A DNA stretch of 64,000 nt from Pictodentalium vernedei (taxonomy: Eukaryota; Mollusca; Scaphopoda; Dentaliida; Dentaliidae). The notes beneath the pieces were generated by a model. The model saw nothing but the letters and a program-made list of their open reading frames with translations, ran no database searches and was not told the DNA's origin. The stretch is from positions 145,308,344 through 145,372,343 of the forward strand of contig CM062296.1 of the NCBI GenBank assembly GCA_031216915.1. The letters are read 5' to 3'. A program made the position numbers and the translations under genes. This document shows, one piece after another, positions 1 through 12,603 of the stretch (position 1 is the first letter of the stretch; the number at the start of each line of letters is the position of its first letter).

Positions 1-2623
1 CCAAATGGTACTACCAATGTCTCTTAATACTAATATTACCAACACTTATTACTACCACAATCATCACTACCTGTCTCTAACACTACCAAATGGCACTACC
101 AATGTTTCTTAATACTAATATTACCCTCACTTATTACTACCACTAACATCACCACCTTGTTCAAACACTACCAAATGGAACTACCAATGTCTCTTAATAC
201 TAATATTACCATCACTTATTACTACCACAATCATCATGACCTGCTTCTAACACTACCAAATGGTAGTACCAATGTCTCTTATTACTAATATTACCATCAC
301 TTATTACTACCACAATCATCACTACCTGCTTCTGACACTACCAAATGGTACTACTACCAATGTCTCTTAATACTATTATTACCAACACTTATTACTACCA
401 CAATCATCACTACCTGTCTCTAACACTACCAAATGGTGCTACCAATGTCTCTTAATACTAATATTACCCTCACTTATTACTACCACTAACATCACCACCT
501 GATTCTAACACTACCAAATGGTACTACCAATGTCTCTAATACTAATATTACCATCATTTATTACTACCACAATCATCACTACCTGCTTCCAACACTACCA
601 AATGGTACTACCAATGTCTCTTAATACTAATATTACATCACTTATTATTACCACAATCATCCCTACCTGCTTCTAACACTACCAAATGGTACCACCAATG
701 TCTCTTAATACTAATATTACCCTCACTTATTACCACCACTACATCGCCACTTTGTTCAAACACTACCAAATGGTACTACCAATGTCTCTTAATACTAATA
801 TTACCATCACTTATAACTACCAGAATCATCACTACCTGCTTCTAACACTACCAAATGTTACTACTACCAATGTCTCTTAATACTAATATTACCAACACTT
901 ATTACTACCACTATCATCACTATCTGCTTCTAACACTACCAAATGGTACTACCAATGTCTCTAATACTAATATTACCATCACTTATTACTACCACAATCA
1001 TCACTACAATCATCACTACCTGCTTCTAACACTACCAAATGGTACTACCAATGTCTCTTAATACTAATATTACATCACTTATTACTACCACAATCATCAC
1101 TACCTGCTTCTAACACTACCAAATGGTACCACCAATGTCTCTTAATACTATTATTACCAACACTTATTACTACCACTATCATCACTATCTGCTTCTAACA
1201 CTACCAGATGGTACTACAATGTCTCTTAATACTAATATTACCATCACTTATTACTACCACTATCATCACTACCTGATTCTAACACTACCAAATGGTACTA
1301 CCAATGTCTCTTAATACTAATATTCCCATCACTTGTTACTACCGCAATCATCACTACCTGCTTCTAACACTACCAAATGGTACTACCAATGCCTCTTAAT
1401 ACTAATATTACCATCACTTATTACTACCACTAGCATCACCACCTGATTCTAACACTACCAAATGGTACTACCAATGTCTCTTAATACTGATATTACCATC
1501 ACTTATTACTACCACAATCATCACTACCTGCTGCAAACACTACCAAATGGTACTACTACCAATGTCTCTTAATACTAATATTACCATCACTTATTACTAC
1601 CACAATCATCACTACCTGCTTCTAACACTACCAAATGGTACTACCAATGTCTCTTAATACTAATATTACCATCACTTATTACTACCACAATCATCACTAC
1701 CTGCTTCTAACACTACCAAATGGTACTACCAATGTCTCTTAATACTAATAATACCAACACTTATTACAACCACTATCATCACTACCTGATTCTAACACTA
1801 ACAAATGGTACTACTACCAATGTCTCTTAATACTAATATTACCATCACTTATTACTGCCACTATCATCACTACCTGATTCTAACACTACCAAATGGTACT
1901 ACCAATGTCTCTTAATACTAATATTACCAACAATTATTACTACCACAATCATCACTACCTGTCTCTAAAACTACCAAATGGTACTACCAATGTCTCTTAA
2001 TACTAATATTACCCTCACTTATTACTACCACTAACATCACCACCTTGTTCAAACACTACCAAATGTTACTACCATTGTCTCTTAATACTAATATTACCAT
2101 CATTTATTGCTACCACAATCATCACGACCTGCTTCTAACACTACCAAGTGGTACTACCAATGTCTCTTAATACCAATATTGCCATCACTTATTACTACCA
2201 CTAACATCACCACCTGATTCAAACACTACCAAATGGTACTACCAATGTCTCTTAATACTAATATTACCATCACTTATTACTACCCCTATCATCACTACCT
2301 GGTTCTAATACTACCAACTGGTACTACTACCAATGTCTCTTAATACTAATATTACCTTCACTTATTACTACCACTATCATCACTACCTGATTCTAACACT
2401 ACCAAATGGTACTACCAATGTCTCTTAATACTAATATTAACATCACTTATTACTACCACAATCATCACTACAATCATCACTACCTGCTTCTAACACTACC
2501 AAATGGTACTACCAATGTCTCTTAATACTAATATTGCCATCACTTATTACTACCACTAACATGACTACCTGATTCTAACACTACCAAATGGTACTACCAA
2601 TGTCTCTTAATACTAATAATACC
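1..2623. repeat. 85-bp satellite array, block A
   Basis: About 31 head-to-tail copies of an 85-bp, A/T- and C-rich unit that begins CCAAATGGTACTACCAATG. Most copies differ by a few substitutions. Some have an extra CTA triplet (88 bp), and a few have a duplicated ATCATCACTACA segment. The period is not a multiple of three, so the short open frames in it are by-products of the repeat. The array runs off the left edge, stops where the retrotransposon begins, and resumes beyond it at 12,996. A and B are therefore one satellite split by an insertion. Confidence 0.95.
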
Positions 2624-2738
2624 GACAAGAAAAAGCCTCCTAGCCTCCAAGAAATATAAATCTGACTTATCACTGTGTGGCAGTCTCAGTCAACCTTCAA
2701 TCAAAAATTTCACTTCTGAAAATCTTGATAAATCCGAC

Positions 2739-3488
2739 ATGAGTGGCTTCGAACAAATCTTAGCTGATATAAACAAAAAACTTGAAAATGTTGTCACTAA
2801 GGAGTCTCTGTTGCGGGTTGTGGAACCGCTCGTCAAAAGTGAAGATCTCACTAAAACTTTAACTTCAATTAAAGAGGAAATTTTCAAAAAGCTGAATGAT
2901 ACGATTGATGTTCTTGAGAATCGTATTCTTGAAGTCGAATTGCGAAACGACAATCTTGAGGCAGAGTTGAACGGAGTGAAGGCTGAGTTACAGTCAAAAA
3001 ATGAAGAAATTGTTAGGCTGCATGGGAAAATAACTGAAATAAAGGCCCAGCAAAATGACCTGGAACAACACAGTAGGAAAGAGAGTATTCGAATTTTTGG
3101 TTTACCTGATAGTAACAAACATGAATCAATCGTTGAGTGTGAGGAAAAAGTGTTAGAAATATGCCAAAAGAAACTGGGGGTGGAACTTCATAGCTCCGAA
3201 ATAAGCATAGCTCATAGACTGGGGAAATTCACTACCGAGAAACCCAGGCCAGTCATAGCGAAGTTTGTTTCCCGGAAAATAAAATCACAAGTGATCAGTA
3301 ACCGACGCAAACTTAAGGGCAGTGGTATTGTGATAAAGGAGGACCTAACCAAGGCTAATCAAATATTGCTCAAAGCAAGTGCCGACCATCCTAACATTCA
3401 GGACTCCTGGTCTAATGACGGCAGAATATTTGTAAAATATAGGACTTCTAACAGGGTTAAACACATATCCCGTTTAGAGGATATATAG
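2739..3488 (+). CDS. LINE ORF1 protein (RNA-binding, coiled coil)
   Basis: A 249-residue open frame at the 5' end of the LINE. Residues about 40-110 are rich in E, K, L, N and Q with heptad-like spacing, which suggests a trimerising coiled coil. It runs into the segment EQHSRKESIRIFGLP (about 109-123), which resembles the junction between coiled coil and RRM-like domain in L1-type (Transposase_22) ORF1 proteins. The rest is basic and ends LEDI. In related elements such proteins bind element RNA and chaperone it during target-primed reverse transcription; that role is inferred from the family. The start is the first ATG of the frame, about 115 bp into the element. There are no internal stops, so this copy may be young. 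The Cys-rich knuckles of Jockey/I-type ORF1 proteins are absent. Confidence 0.8.
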   Translation: MSGFEQILADINKKLENVVTKESLLRVVEPLVKSEDLTKTLTSIKEEIFKKLNDTIDVLENRILEVELRNDNLEAELNGVKAELQSKNEEIVRLHGKITEIKAQQNDLEQHSRKESIRIFGLPDSNKHESIVECEEKVLEICQKKLGVELHSSEISIAHRLGKFTTEKPRPVIAKFVSRKIKSQVISNRRKLKGSGIVIKEDLTKANQILLKASADHPNIQDSWSNDGRIFVKYRTSNRVKHISRLEDI

Positions 3489-3628
3489 ACAGTCTGAAAT
3501 CATTCTCCCAATTAACACCCACTTACCCTAAACAATTTCCCAATCACCATAAACGTCATGGCTGAATTTTATGAAAAAAAATTAAAAAGAAAATACTTAG
3601 CAGGTTAAGAGCTGAAGGCCTGTCTGAC

Positions 3629-4044
3629 GAAGATATGGTCTTCAAATATCTACTAGCGTTAGATAAAGGGTTAATATGATGAAGATATGGTCTTCAAATA
3701 TCTACTAGCGTTAGATAAAGGGTTAATATGATGAAGATATGGTCTTCAAATATCTACTAGCGTTAGATAAAGGGTTAATATGATGAAGATATGGTCTTCA
3801 AATATCTACTAGCGTTAGATAAAGGGTTAATATGATGAAGATATGGTCTTCAAATATCTACTAGCGTTAGATAAAGGGTTAATATGATGAAGATATGGTC
3901 TTCAAATATCTACTAGCGTTAGATAAAGGGTTAATATGATGAAGATATGGTCTTCAAATATCTACTAGCGTTAGGTAAAGGGTTAATATGATGAAGATAT
4001 GGTCTTCTAATATCTACTAGCGTTAGATAAAGGGTTGATATGAT
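3629..4044 (+). repeat. 52-bp tandem repeat inside the LINE
   Basis: Eight near-identical copies of a 52-bp unit beginning GAAGATATGGTCTTCAAATA. The unit equals the two ends of the neighbouring 356-bp unit joined together (CAAATAT fused to CTACTAGCG), with about 304 bp missing between them. It is best read as an internally deleted derivative of the long unit that amplified separately. The last copies carry substitutions shared with the first long units. Confidence 0.95.
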
Positions 4045-7000
4045 GAAGATATGGTCTTCTAATATAGTTCAGATAAGAAGACATGTTTTAGTAGCAAAGT
4101 ATAAAACTCCTCATTGAAGTTAGTTTTACAGCTATTGTCAAGCCTAACCCATCGTAATGGGATTGCTCAATAAGGGCAGCATTATACACAAAAAATTGCT
4201 ATTCAGTATTTTTAATATTTTCATTTTTTGCCTCCGGAACATAGGTTTGACCCCTCATTGGAATGAGCATGATGTGCTCCTTCCAATGATGGGTCACAGC
4301 CTGGGTTTTGGAGGCAAAGAGTGAGAATTATTCGTTATACAAGAACTTTTTTTTACAAGTGTTGTCTTCTACTAGCGTTAGATAAAGGGTTAATATGATG
4401 AAGATATGGTCTCCAAATATAGTTCAGATAAGAAGACACGTTTTAGTAGCAAAGTATAAAACTCCTCATTGAAGTTAGTTTTACAGCTATTGTCAAGCCT
4501 AATCCATCGTAATGAGATTGCTCAATAAGGGCAGCATTATACACAAAAAATTGCTATTCAGTATTTTTAATATTTTCATTTTTTGCCTCCGGAACATAGG
4601 TTTGACCCCCTCATTGGAATGAGCATGATGTGCTCCTTCCGATGATGGGTCACAGCCTGGGTTTTGGAGGCAAAGAGTGAGAATTCTTTGTTATACAAGA
4701 ACATTTTTTTACAAGTGTTGTCTTCTACTAGCGTTAGATAAAGGGTTAATATGATGAAGATATGGTCTCCAATTATAGCTCAGATACGAAGACACGTTTT
4801 AGTAGCAAAGTATAAAACTCCTCATTGAAGTTAGTTTTACAGCTATTGTCAAGCCTAACCCATCGTAATGGGATTGCTCAATAAGGGCAGCATTATACAC
4901 AAAAAATTGCTATTCAGTATTTTTAATATTTTCATTTTTTGCCTCTGGAACATAGGTTTGACCCATCATTGGAATGAGCATGATGTGCTCCTTCCAATGA
5001 TGGGTCACAGCCTGGGTTTTGGAGGCAAAGAGTGAGAATTCTTTGTTATACAAGAACATTTTTTTACAAGTGTTGTCGTCTACTAGCGTTAGATACAGGG
5101 TTAATATGATGAAGATATGGTCTTCAAATATAGCTCAGATACAAAGACACGTTTTAGTAGCAAAGTATAAAACTCCTCGTTGAAGTTAGTTTTACAGCTA
5201 TTGTCAAGCCTATCCCATCGTAATGTGATTGCTCAATAAGGGCAGCATTATACACAAAAAATTGCTATTCAGTATTTTTAATATTTTCATTTTTTGCCTC
5301 CGGAACATAGGTTTGACCCCTCATTGGAATGAGTATGATGTGCTCCTTCCAATGATGGGTCACAGCCTGGGTTTTGGAGGCAAAGAGTGAGAATTCTTTG
5401 TTATACAAGAACATTTTTTTTACAAGTGTTGTCGTCTACTAGCGTTATATAAAGGGTTAATATGATGAAGATATGGTCTTCAAATATAGTTCAGATACAA
5501 AGACACGTTTTAGTAGCAAAGTATAAAACTCCTCATTGAAGTTAGTTTTACAGCTATTGTCAAGCCTAACCCATCGTAATGGGATTGCTCAATAAGGGCA
5601 GCATTATACACAAAAAATTGCTATTCAGTATTTTTAATATTTTCATTTTTTGCCTCCGGAACATAGGTTTGACCCCTCATTGGAATGAGTATGATGTGCT
5701 CCTTCCAATGATGGGTCACAGCCTGGGTTTTGGAGGCAAAGAGTGAGAATTCTTTGTTATACAAGAACATTTTTTTACAAGTGTTGTCGTCTACTAGCGT
5801 TAGATACAGGGTTAATATGATGAAGATATGGTCTTCAAATATAGTTCAGATACGAAGACACGTTTTAGTAGCAAAGTATAAAACTCCTCATTGAAGTTAG
5901 TTTTACAGCTATTGTCAAGCCTAACCCATCGTAATGGGATTGCTCAATAAGGGCAGCATTATACACAAAAAATTGCTATTCAGTATTTCTAATATTTTCA
6001 TTTTTTGCCTCCGGAACATAGGTTTGACCCCTCATTGGAATGAGCATGATGTGCTCCTTCCAATGATTGGTCACAGCCTGGGTTTTGGAGGCAAAGAGTG
6101 AGAATTCTTTGTTATACAAGAACATTTTTTTACAAGTGTTGTCTTCTACTAGCGTTAGATAAAGGGTTAATATGATGAAGATATGGTCTTCAAATATAGC
6201 TCAGATACGAAGACACGTTTTAGTAGCAAAGTATAAAACTCCTCATTGAAGTTAGTTTTACAGCTATTGTCAAGCCTAACCCATCGTAATGGGATTGCTC
6301 AATAAGGGCAGCATTATACACAAAAAATTGCTATTCAGTATTTTTAATATTTTCATTTTTTGCCTCCGGAACATAGGTTTGACCCCTCATTGGAATGAGC
6401 ATGATGTGCTCCTTCCAATGATGGGTCACAGCCTGGGTTTTGGAGGCAAAGAGTGAGAATTCTTTGTTATACAAGAACATTTTTTTACAAGTGTTGTCTT
6501 CTACTAGCGTTAGATAAAGGGTTAATATGATGAAGATATGGTCTTCAAATATAGCTCAGATACGAAGACACGTTTTAGTAGCAAAGTATAAAACTCCTCA
6601 TTGAAGTTAGTTTTACAGCTATTGTCAAGCCTAACCCATCGTAATGGGATTGCTCAATAAGGGCAGCATTATACACAAAAAATTGCTATTCAGTATTTTT
6701 AATATTTTCATTTTTTGCCTCCGGAACATAGGTTTGACCCCTCATTGGAATGAGCATGATGTGCTCCTTCCAATGATGGGTCACAGCCTGGGTTTTGGAG
6801 GCAAAGAGTGAGAATTCTTTGCTATACAAGAACATTTTTTTACAAGTGTTGTCTTCTACTGGCGTTAGATAAAGGGTTAATATGATGAAGATATGGTCTC
6901 CAAATATAGTTCAGATAAGAAGACACGTTTTAGTAGCAAAGGATAAAACTCCTCATTGAAGTTAGTTTTACAGCTATTGTCAAGCCTAACCCATTGTCAT

Positions 7001-8008
7001 GGGATCACCCAATAAGGGCAGCATTATACACAAAAATTTGCTATTCAGTATTTTTAATATTTTCATTTTTTGCCTCCGGAACATAGGTTTGACCCCTCAT
7101 TGGAATGAGTATGATGTGCTCCTTCCAATGATGGGTCACAGCCTGGGTTCTGGAGGCGAAAGAGTGAGAATTATTCGTTATACAAGAACATTTTTTTACA
7201 AGTGTTGTCTTCTACTAGCGTTAGATAAAGGGTTAATATGATGAAGATATGGTCTTCAAATATAGCTCAGATACGAAGACACGTTTTAGTAGCAAAGTAT
7301 AAAACTCCTCACTGAAGTTAGTTTTACAGCTATTGTCAAGCCTAACCCATCGTAATGGGATTGCCCAATAAGGGCAGCATTATACACAAAAAAATTGCTA
7401 TTCAGTATTTTTAATATTTTCATTTTTTGCCTCCGGAACATAGGTTTGACCCCTCATTGGAATGAGCATGATGTGCTCCTTCCAATGATGGGTCACAGCC
7501 TGGGTTTTGGAGGCAAAGAGTGAGAATTCTTTGTTATACAAGAACATTTTTTTACAAGTGCTGTCTTTTACTAGCGTTAGATAAAGGGTTAATATGATGA
7601 AGATATGGTCTCCAAATATAGTTCAGATAAGAAGACACGTTTTAGTAGCAAAGGATAAAACTCCTCATTGAAATTAGTATTACAGCTATTGTCAAGCCTA
7701 ACCCATTGTCATGGGATCACCCAATAAGGGCAGCATTATACACAAAAATTTGCTATTCAGTATTTTTAATATTTTCATTTTTTGCCTCCGGAACATAGGT
7801 TTGACCCCTCATTGGAATGAGCATGATGTGCTCCTTCCAATGATTGGTCACAGCCTGGGTTTTGGAGGCGAAGAGTGAGAATTCCTTGTTATACAAGAAC
7901 CTTTTTTTACAAGTGTTGTCTTCTACTAGCGTTAGATAAAGGGTTAATATGATGAAGATATGGTCTTCAAATATAGTTCAGATAAGAAGACACGTTTTAG
8001 TAGCAAAT
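4045..8008 (+). repeat. About 356-bp tandem repeat (MITE-derived satellite) inside the LINE
   Basis: About 11 copies with a mean period near 356 bp; the marker GATAAAGGGTTAATATG recurs near 4,024, 4,380, 4,736, 5,090, 5,447, 5,803, 6,157, 6,512, 6,867, 7,224, 7,580 and 7,936. About 246 bp of each unit aligns by eye with MITE1. Shared landmarks are the left arm ending in a CATAGGTTTGACCCCTCATT-like segment, an imperfect central palindrome, the segment GTTATACAAGAAC, and the right end GTTAGATAAAGGGTTAA. The other 110 bp is flank. Units at 6,900-7,240 and 7,600-7,940 share a TTGTCATGGGATCACCC variant, so higher-order duplication occurred. The array breaks off near 8,008. Confidence 0.93.
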
Positions 8009-9474
8009 GATAAAATGATACAATTTCTCAGAGAAGAAACCATCGAGATAGGATATTGAGTCATAAAAGCCAAACATTAGTCAATAGACCAATAATCCTT
8101 AATGGTCCTAAGGGAATTCTACCAACTATCTATTGTATTCTTCAAACATTTCTTAGAAAATTCTGAGACTATTCCTATATTTGGCATGTAATGTGGCATA
8201 AGATAGGTCCCACAAATTGCCAGCTATAATGCGGCATAGGTCAGGTCCCACAAAGTGGCAGCTCAAAGACATTTACGAGAACACGAGCCTCTTAAAAGGC
8301 AAGACTACGGTGTGTAAATACTGCCAGTGGATTTGAGTGCTGTTTCATGCTAGCTGCCACGTGCACTCCAATGGTTTGAAATAAACATATCCATGTCCAT
8401 TTATCTTGAAATCGTTCTTAATTTAGTTTCTGATGTCACCAGTTAATGAAATAGTCGTATCGTAAGAAGTAATTTAAAACGCAAGAGTTTTACGTAACTG
8501 CGACTAGTGAAATTGGGTGCTAGTACTAGTCAGCTCCCTCTGTAAATGTTGACTGGTAATCCATTGAGCCGTTACCAATGCAGTAAATCTGATTAGGCCT
8601 GGCGCTAACTTGTTGCCATTTCATAACAAACAGAACCGTTAAAACACTGTGCGTCAACGAGTGAATATTGCAGTAATAATTTCGGATTTGACCGGACATC
8701 CGATCATAAGGAGACCTTATTTGGTTCAAAGCTTTAGCATTGCTTATTGATGTTTGTTTATTGCAAATTATTGGGACGCACCGACACCCTCCAATGGTTT
8801 GTAATGAACAAACACATGCCCATCGTTTTTGAAGTCGTTCTTTATTTAGTTCCAAAGTCGATGAAATGATCGTGATCAGTAAGTTGCTCGCATAAAGCGC
8901 CAGTCAGTCATGGACTGACGACATACCGACAGTCTGCCACTTTCGTCCACTCACACGAGCACGCTTTGTTTTCCAATTACGTATTGAATATCTCTTTATG
9001 CCCGTCAAAACGATTCTACCAAGATTGATGACTGTATATTACTTCTTGGTAAATCTTATACACTCCGAATGTGGCTATCGTTTTGTCGTTGCACAACTAT
9101 TGTGATTCGAGATTATCAACGATTTATGTGGAGGCGTAGCTGTCCGATTTTGCATAGTCTTGCTGTGTACTTACTCTGTCATTTTTGTACCCCCCCCCAT
9201 TCCGACCCCCCCTCCCCACTTCCCTCTTGCCCGTATTCTCAGATTAGTAAATACTCCCTAAACTATAGAATTCTTCTTCTTGGCTTCCACAGCGGCAATA
9301 ATTACGCGCATTCTTTCCTTCCAGTTAACCTAGGTTAACCTATGATTGTTCAGCAGAAGCTAAAGTTTATTAGGTTTTTCTTCTTTAAATGTCAAATTAT
9401 GTACATAAATTCACAGATCTATTATTTATCACTACCTTTGGCTATCATGGCATTTATCTGTATTTTGACTATCG
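8009..9474 (+). other. LINE inter-ORF region with two diverged direct repeats
   Basis: No convincing coding sequence. The segment at about 8,365-8,445 (CTCCAATGGTTTGAAATAAA...) recurs with about 20-25% difference at about 8,788-8,870 (CTCCAATGGTTTGTAATGAA...), a spacing near 423 bp, so this is an old tandem duplication. A C-rich tract lies at 9,190-9,230. An in-frame TGA three codons before the ORF2 ATG closes the frame upstream. The region could be a long inter-ORF spacer or another buried insertion. Confidence 0.5.
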
Positions 9475-12400
9475 ATGGCGACTAATGGCTTAACTTTGGA
9501 TGAGATACAGCACAGCGACCAATTCAATTTTGTATCAAAATACAACGATGTAATGGACACGACCCAGGAAAATGTCCTTGAATCCCCATTTTCTATTCAT
9601 AATCACTCCTGCAACTATTATTCGCCTTCCAATTTTAGCCATAGTTTTACTACGCGAGGTAAAAAATCAAGCCTTCTTAGCCTGAACTGCAGAAGTATCA
9701 ATGCAAACTGGGACTCAATAACAAACTTTTTATGTGACCTTCAGCAAGGTAATAATAAGTTTGAAGTTATTGGGCTAACTGAAATATTCAAAATACACGC
9801 GCACTTTAGTTACAAGATTGACGGATACCACCCTATTGTCTACAAGACACGCCCTGGAAAAGATGAAGGTAGGGGTGGGGTGGGCATGTTTATCTCTGAG
9901 AATGTAACATTCAAAATTAGACCTGATTTGTCCATTTTTATTCCACACGTCATAGAGACCATTTTTGTTGAGATCAATCCAGGACGCAAAAATTCATACA
10001 TTGTAGGATGCATCTATAGACCCAATTCTCCACCCTTGGCCGACATTGACGCTTTCACTTCCACATTACAAGATATTATCCTTAAAATAAACCTCGAAAA
10101 CGGTAAAGCCTTTCTTATAGGGGATTTCAATATTGACCTACTAAATTTTAGCGGTCATGAAAAAACAAATAGTTTTATAGACAATATGTTCAGTAACGGC
10201 TACATGCCACTCATAACAAAACCAACAAGAATTTCGGAACATTCGGCTACATTAATTGACCATATCTACTCAAATAATACTTTATCAAATTACCACGCAG
10301 GAATAATAATTACGGATATCTCAGATCATTTTGCGACATTCTATATAGACGAAGGAGACCGGGGAGTTGTTGACTCTGGTCCTTGTTACAGAAGGTCATT
10401 TAAAGCAGAAAATGTAAGATTATTCAAAAACTTATTGCAACATAATACATTTGATTCAGTGTACATTTCTACCACTGCAGACGAGGCATATGAATCTTTT
10501 ATGGATATTTACACTGAAGCTTTCGACACCGCATTCCCCTTAAGAAACATAAATCTACCCAAAAAGCTGATTAAACGTAAACCATGGATGACCGCTGGTC
10601 TAATACAATCTTCACGTAATAAAGACAGACTTTATTTACTTAAAGTAAGAAAACCCTCTGAAGAAAATAAAGAAAAATATAAGAAATTCCTCTTGGTTTT
10701 CAACCAAGTGAAAAGGAGAAGTAAATCTTCATATTATAACGATATTATAGAACGTAATAAATATGACACAAAACAGACTTGGCAAATACTACGCACAATT
10801 ATAAATAAATCGCAGTCCGCCGTCAAACCTTCACTTACTTTTTGTCAAAACAATCAACGTACAACACCTGAAGAAATAGCTTCAAAATTTAATGATTATT
10901 TTGTAGAAATTGGGCAGTCCATCAATGACAAGGTACCAACCTCAAACAACGTTTTCAGCGACTTTTTAAACGATAATTACCCCAATACTTTCTTCATTGC
11001 CCCAACAACAGAACAGGAAATTATGTTAATAACTAACAAACTGAAAGGAAAAACTAGCCTCGATTGCAACAACTTGTCCACTGAGATTGTTAAACAATCC
11101 ATATCAGAAATTGCTAAACCATTGGAATACATTTTTAATCTATCACTTACTGAGGGCAGAGTGCCAGAAAAAATGAAAATAGCCAGAGTAATTCCAATAT
11201 TTAAAGCAGGTAGTCCGAACGAATTAGGAAACTACAGACCTATAAGCATATTACCGGTCTTCTCCAAGATTCTTGAAAAAATAATGTGTCAAAGACTCCT
11301 CGGTTTTTTAGATGAATTTGGAATTCTTTACGAACACCAGTATGGCTTCCGTAAAAATCACTCTACCTCCCATCCCATACTGCACCTATTACAACATGTT
11401 GCAGAATATAACAACAAACCAACGAAGGACTCTACTCTGGCTGTGTTCTTAGACTTGTCTAAGGCATTTGATTCAATCAGCCATGATATATTACTAAAAA
11501 AATTAGAATATTACGGCATCAGGGGTGTGGGTAACAAGTGGTTCCAAAGTTATTTATCGGATAGGCAACAATTCGTTGATTATAGTTCGCACAAATCCCC
11601 GACTAGGGTCGTTAGTTGCGGTGTTCCACAAGGATCTGTGTTGGGGCCGATCCTGTTTCTTCTGTACGTAAACGACATGAGATTCTCTACTTCTCTTAAT
11701 CTGCTCTCTTATGCTGATGACACAACGCCATATACAGCTGGGTATGATCTGAAAGATCTGGAGACGACGGTCAACACTGAGCTAACAAATATATTTAATT
11801 GGTGTTGCTGCAATAAACTCCAGGTGAACGAGAACAAGTGCAAGTATATTGTTTTGCACCCGCAAAACAGTCCATTAAAGGCTAATAATTTAAATATACT
11901 CCTCAATAGTACTAAACTTTCATCTGTAGGGAACTCCTTAAACGAGACCGTGGTTAAATTTTTAGGAGTTTACTTCGACGAAAACCTCACGTTCAAACAC
12001 CACATATCAAAAATATGCTCCAAAATGTCTAACGCAATCTACTGCCTGAACAAAGTAAAGAATATTCTTCCAGCCAAAGCACTAAAGACATTATACTATG
12101 CCCTTGTTCATAGTCACCTAATGTATGCAATACAGGCCTGGGGGCATTCGTTATTTACCAGTAAAATATACTCTTTACAGAAGCGTGCGATGCGAGTTAT
12201 TAGCCGTAAAAAATTTAATAGCCACACTGATCCATTATTCAAGGCCAATCGTGTATTAAAATTTAATGATTTATACAAATTAAACGTTTCCCTGTTCATG
12301 TTTGACTGGAAGACCATGATCTTGCCTGTATCCTTCAGGACTTTTTTTACGATTCGCTCAACAACCGGGAGTCTTACCAGACAGGCGGGATTAATTAATA

Positions 12401-12603
12401 TAGATAAAGCCAGGACTCAATTTTCTGCAAAACTTCCAAAACATAATTTTCCAAAAATTTGGAACGAGCTTGAGACTGCCTTACGCTCAATTTCCTCCAG
12501 ACGCGCGTTTAAAAAACAACTATTGGAGAAATATATAGACAGCTACTCGTCAAGCGTAACATGCTCGTATCGCATGTGTCCTGACTGCAGACCCGGCGTT
12601 TAA
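9475..12603 (+). CDS. LINE ORF2: endonuclease/reverse transcriptase
   Basis: A complete 1,042-codon frame without stops. Residues about 65-290 form an APE-type (EEP) endonuclease with LNCRSIN (N71), TEIF (E103), IYRPN (Y181), GDFNID (D217, N219) and SDH (283-285). A linker follows, then the RT domain at about 565-800: PIFKAGSPNELGNYRPIS, YGFRKNHST, FLDLSKAFD (D660), GVPQGSVLGPILF and YADD (746-749). The C-terminus has a Cys cluster, CSYRMCPDC (C1030, C1035, C1038). The protein would nick chromosomal DNA and copy element RNA at the nick. All catalytic residues I can check are present. The start follows an in-frame TGA closely. CR1/L2/Jockey-like is my best class. Confidence 0.92.
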   Translation: MATNGLTLDEIQHSDQFNFVSKYNDVMDTTQENVLESPFSIHNHSCNYYSPSNFSHSFTTRGKKSSLLSLNCRSINANWDSITNFLCDLQQGNNKFEVIGLTEIFKIHAHFSYKIDGYHPIVYKTRPGKDEGRGGVGMFISENVTFKIRPDLSIFIPHVIETIFVEINPGRKNSYIVGCIYRPNSPPLADIDAFTSTLQDIILKINLENGKAFLIGDFNIDLLNFSGHEKTNSFIDNMFSNGYMPLITKPTRISEHSATLIDHIYSNNTLSNYHAGIIITDISDHFATFYIDEGDRGVVDSGPCYRRSFKAENVRLFKNLLQHNTFDSVYISTTADEAYESFMDIYTEAFDTAFPLRNINLPKKLIKRKPWMTAGLIQSSRNKDRLYLLKVRKPSEENKEKYKKFLLVFNQVKRRSKSSYYNDIIERNKYDTKQTWQILRTIINKSQSAVKPSLTFCQNNQRTTPEEIASKFNDYFVEIGQSINDKVPTSNNVFSDFLNDNYPNTFFIAPTTEQEIMLITNKLKGKTSLDCNNLSTEIVKQSISEIAKPLEYIFNLSLTEGRVPEKMKIARVIPIFKAGSPNELGNYRPISILPVFSKILEKIMCQRLLGFLDEFGILYEHQYGFRKNHSTSHPILHLLQHVAEYNNKPTKDSTLAVFLDLSKAFDSISHDILLKKLEYYGIRGVGNKWFQSYLSDRQQFVDYSSHKSPTRVVSCGVPQGSVLGPILFLLYVNDMRFSTSLNLLSYADDTTPYTAGYDLKDLETTVNTELTNIFNWCCCNKLQVNENKCKYIVLHPQNSPLKANNLNILLNSTKLSSVGNSLNETVVKFLGVYFDENLTFKHHISKICSKMSNAIYCLNKVKNILPAKALKTLYYALVHSHLMYAIQAWGHSLFTSKIYSLQKRAMRVISRKKFNSHTDPLFKANRVLKFNDLYKLNVSLFMFDWKTMILPVSFRTFFTIRSTTGSLTRQAGLINIDKARTQFSAKLPKHNFPKIWNELETALRSISSRRAFKKQLLEKYIDSYSSSVTCSYRMCPDCRPGV

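Noticed and set aside
6999-7241. 80-codon open frame in the 356-bp repeat
   Set aside because: It is open only because of substitutions in one unit; neighbouring units have stops and there is no recognisable motif.
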